In this document: positions 1-64,000 of the stretch, in pieces
How positions within the stretch are numbered: the first letter of the stretch is position 1
Layout: every line of letters begins with the position of its first letter
Source: Dasyornis broadbenti
Lineage: Eukaryota > Chordata > Aves > Passeriformes > Dasyornithidae
DNA: 64,000 nt
Assembly (NCBI GenBank): GCA_013397935.1
Contig: VZRN01005380.1
Coordinates: forward strand, 916,750 to 980,749
Direction: 5' to 3'
Notes under the pieces: model-generated
The model's input: the letters and a program-made list of their open reading frames with translations, nothing else
The model's database searches: none
What the model was told of the DNA's origin: nothing
Position numbers and translations under genes: made by a program

Positions 1-305
1 AAATGTTCCCTCTCTGGAGCAGCCCTCTGGAGGGAAATGGTGCAGGTGAGGTAGATAAGTAAGTTCTTGACCTACTTCAGAGGAATAAAATGTGAAATAT
101 CCTGTCGCCCCAGGCACTGTAAGGAAGCAACAATAGCTGCTCAAGACAGTTATAAAGAAATATCCCAACCTTAGAGTTTCTTGACAAGCATTAACACTGT
201 CAGAAACTGAGGACTTGGAGTAGGAGGGGCAAGTATTTTGTTACTGAGTTGCCCTAGAATTGGATTTTCAGGAGGTATCCCAAGAGAATTGCCTCTGTCT
301 CTCAC
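1..305. other. RSPH14 intron, left edge of window
   Basis: Intron sequence following the donor of the exon at 306-442. I see no coding exon here: the only acceptor-like site on the minus strand, at 27-29, leads into residues that do not continue the protein family. No repeat is recognised. Confidence 0.6.
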
Positions 306-63066
<62,761 letters not shown>

Positions 63067-63589
63067 CCCAAATCTTCCTGACACGGATTCTCCCTGTCCT
63101 TAAAAATACTCCAAAATGGGTGTACTTGGTGACTGAACAGGAAAAGACACCTACTGACTTTAGCTCTGTGTCCCCAAGGAGCTCTTTTAGCCCACACACA
63201 CTGTCAGGAAGCTGTGAAAGAGGCTGAACGGTGCATGGTCAGCACTAACGTCTGTTCATCTGCTGAATTGTCTTATCTGGTTTAATTCTTTACTGAACAC
63301 TGTAAAGAAGAGAGAGAGAGATAAAATTGCGAGGAGGGATGTTAAAATTGATGGAGGGAATGTTTTTTAAAGGATTAAAGCGAAGCAGCCCAAAGCCCAA
63401 AATCGGAGGGGGGCTCAAAAGAATACAATTTAAAGCAAAGGAAAACAAAATGCCTCCCCCACCTCAAAAAAAAAAAAACAAAAAAAAACAAAAACCAACC
63501 AAAAAACCCACAAAACAAAAAACCAAACCAAAATAGCATTTTTAAAGGGATCTGGTTAAAACCTGCCCTCAGCATTCGATAACATTTGA
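63067..63589 (-). other. RSPH14: RSPH14 5' UTR and probable first intron
   Basis: Upstream of the start codon on the minus strand a possible acceptor (ctg at 63094-63096 on the plus strand) suggests splicing from a non-coding exon in the CpG island. The stretch holds an (AG)n run at 63308-63321 and an A-rich, C-interrupted tract at 63466-63531. No other gene is seen. Confidence 0.5.
63466..63531. repeat. A-rich simple sequence
   Basis: A tract made only of A and C, with runs of up to a dozen A. It looks like a decayed (A)n or (CAAA)n repeat. Frames across it encode only Lys, Asn, Pro, Thr and Gln and are not genes. Confidence 0.85.
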
Positions 63590-64000
63590 TAGAATACGTG
63601 AGGGATACCCGCCCCCACCCCGCCCTTCCCTCAGGACGGAAAGCGGCTCAGCCGACTGAACACTACGACCTCCATTACTGAAAACTGCTAACAACAAAAG
63701 CAAAAAGTTAAAACGGCCTCTAAAAAACTCCACTTCTCCCTTCAAAGCAAACGAAATAGACTAAATAATCCGAGGCGCCGTGATCCATTACCAAGTCCCC
63801 AGCTCCCGCCCCTCAGCGGCCGGTAGCCTCAGCGCGAGCGTGCCCTAATTGCCACAGCGCCCGCGCTTTGCGTACCCGCTGCTTCGTGAATAGCGACTAA
63901 CGCAGCCGAGCCCCTGGTCCGGCCCTGCGTCACCAGCGTGAGCAGCGCGTTTGACGATGCCCGCCGTGAGGGAGTTGCGTCAGTGGCGTAGTTGGGAGCG
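63590..64000. promoter_or_regulatory. RSPH14: CpG island, RSPH14 promoter and probably bidirectional
   Basis: GC-rich sequence dense in CG dinucleotides begins about 0.5 kb upstream of the RSPH14 start codon and runs off the window. TGACG/CGTCA half sites for CREB/ATF-type factors occur near 63926, 63951 and 63977. No TATA box is evident, and I could not find a convincing RFX X-box, the usual ciliary-gene signal. In human the divergent neighbour RAB36 starts a few hundred bases away from RSPH14; if order is kept, its first exon would lie at or just past the right edge. Confidence 0.7.

Noticed and set aside
1..29. Acceptor-like site on the minus strand as the start of a sixth RSPH14 exon
   Set aside because: The residues read after the join do not continue the armadillo repeat expected there, and the window ends after 26 bases.
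63466..63575. Lys-rich and Phe-rich frames across the A-rich tract
   Set aside because: Low-complexity sequence only.
63850..64000. RFX X-box in the RSPH14 promoter
   Set aside because: I looked for paired GTTGCC/GGCAAC-type halves; gttgc near 63974 and ggca-type words occur, but no acceptable pair with correct spacing.

Overview
The window is ordinary vertebrate nuclear DNA, most likely from a bird. It has long AT-rich introns, two CpG-rich promoter regions, no dense gene packing, and fragments of CR1 LINEs with the typical avian 3' end. I cannot name the species. Two protein-coding genes can be supported, and one lies inside the other on the opposite strand.

The outer gene is RSPH14 (also called RTDR1), on the minus strand. 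It encodes an armadillo-repeat protein of the ciliary radial spoke. Five coding exons are visible: 62868-63066 (with the start codon), 61526-61628, 61223-61341, 1748-1973 and 306-442. All junctions are GT-AG and the reading frame runs through them for 261 codons. The C-terminal exon or exons lie beyond position 1. One intron, 1974-61222, is about 59 kb.

The inner gene is GNAZ, on the plus strand, inside that intron. It encodes the pertussis-toxin-insensitive G protein alpha subunit Gz. The coding exons, 35333-36055 and 55662-56006, give a complete 355-residue protein. A CpG island at about 14850-15330, followed by a consensus splice donor at 15478/15479, is the likely promoter and non-coding first exon. 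The 3' UTR probably ends near 57020.

The right edge (about 63590-64000) is a second CpG island holding the RSPH14 promoter. In human the head-to-head neighbour there is RAB36, so this may be a shared bidirectional promoter.

The rest is intron. It holds three CR1 fragments, one probable solo LTR (52002-52337), a 363-bp compound tetranucleotide repeat (49463-49825), a 250-bp duplication linking the last GNAZ intron to the GNAZ 3' UTR, and several weaker signals: a CCAAT/TATA pair with a downstream donor, a REST-like half site, and a few long open frames. I saw no CRISPR array, rRNA, tRNA or operon-like structure, and nothing that amounts to a new multi-gene system.
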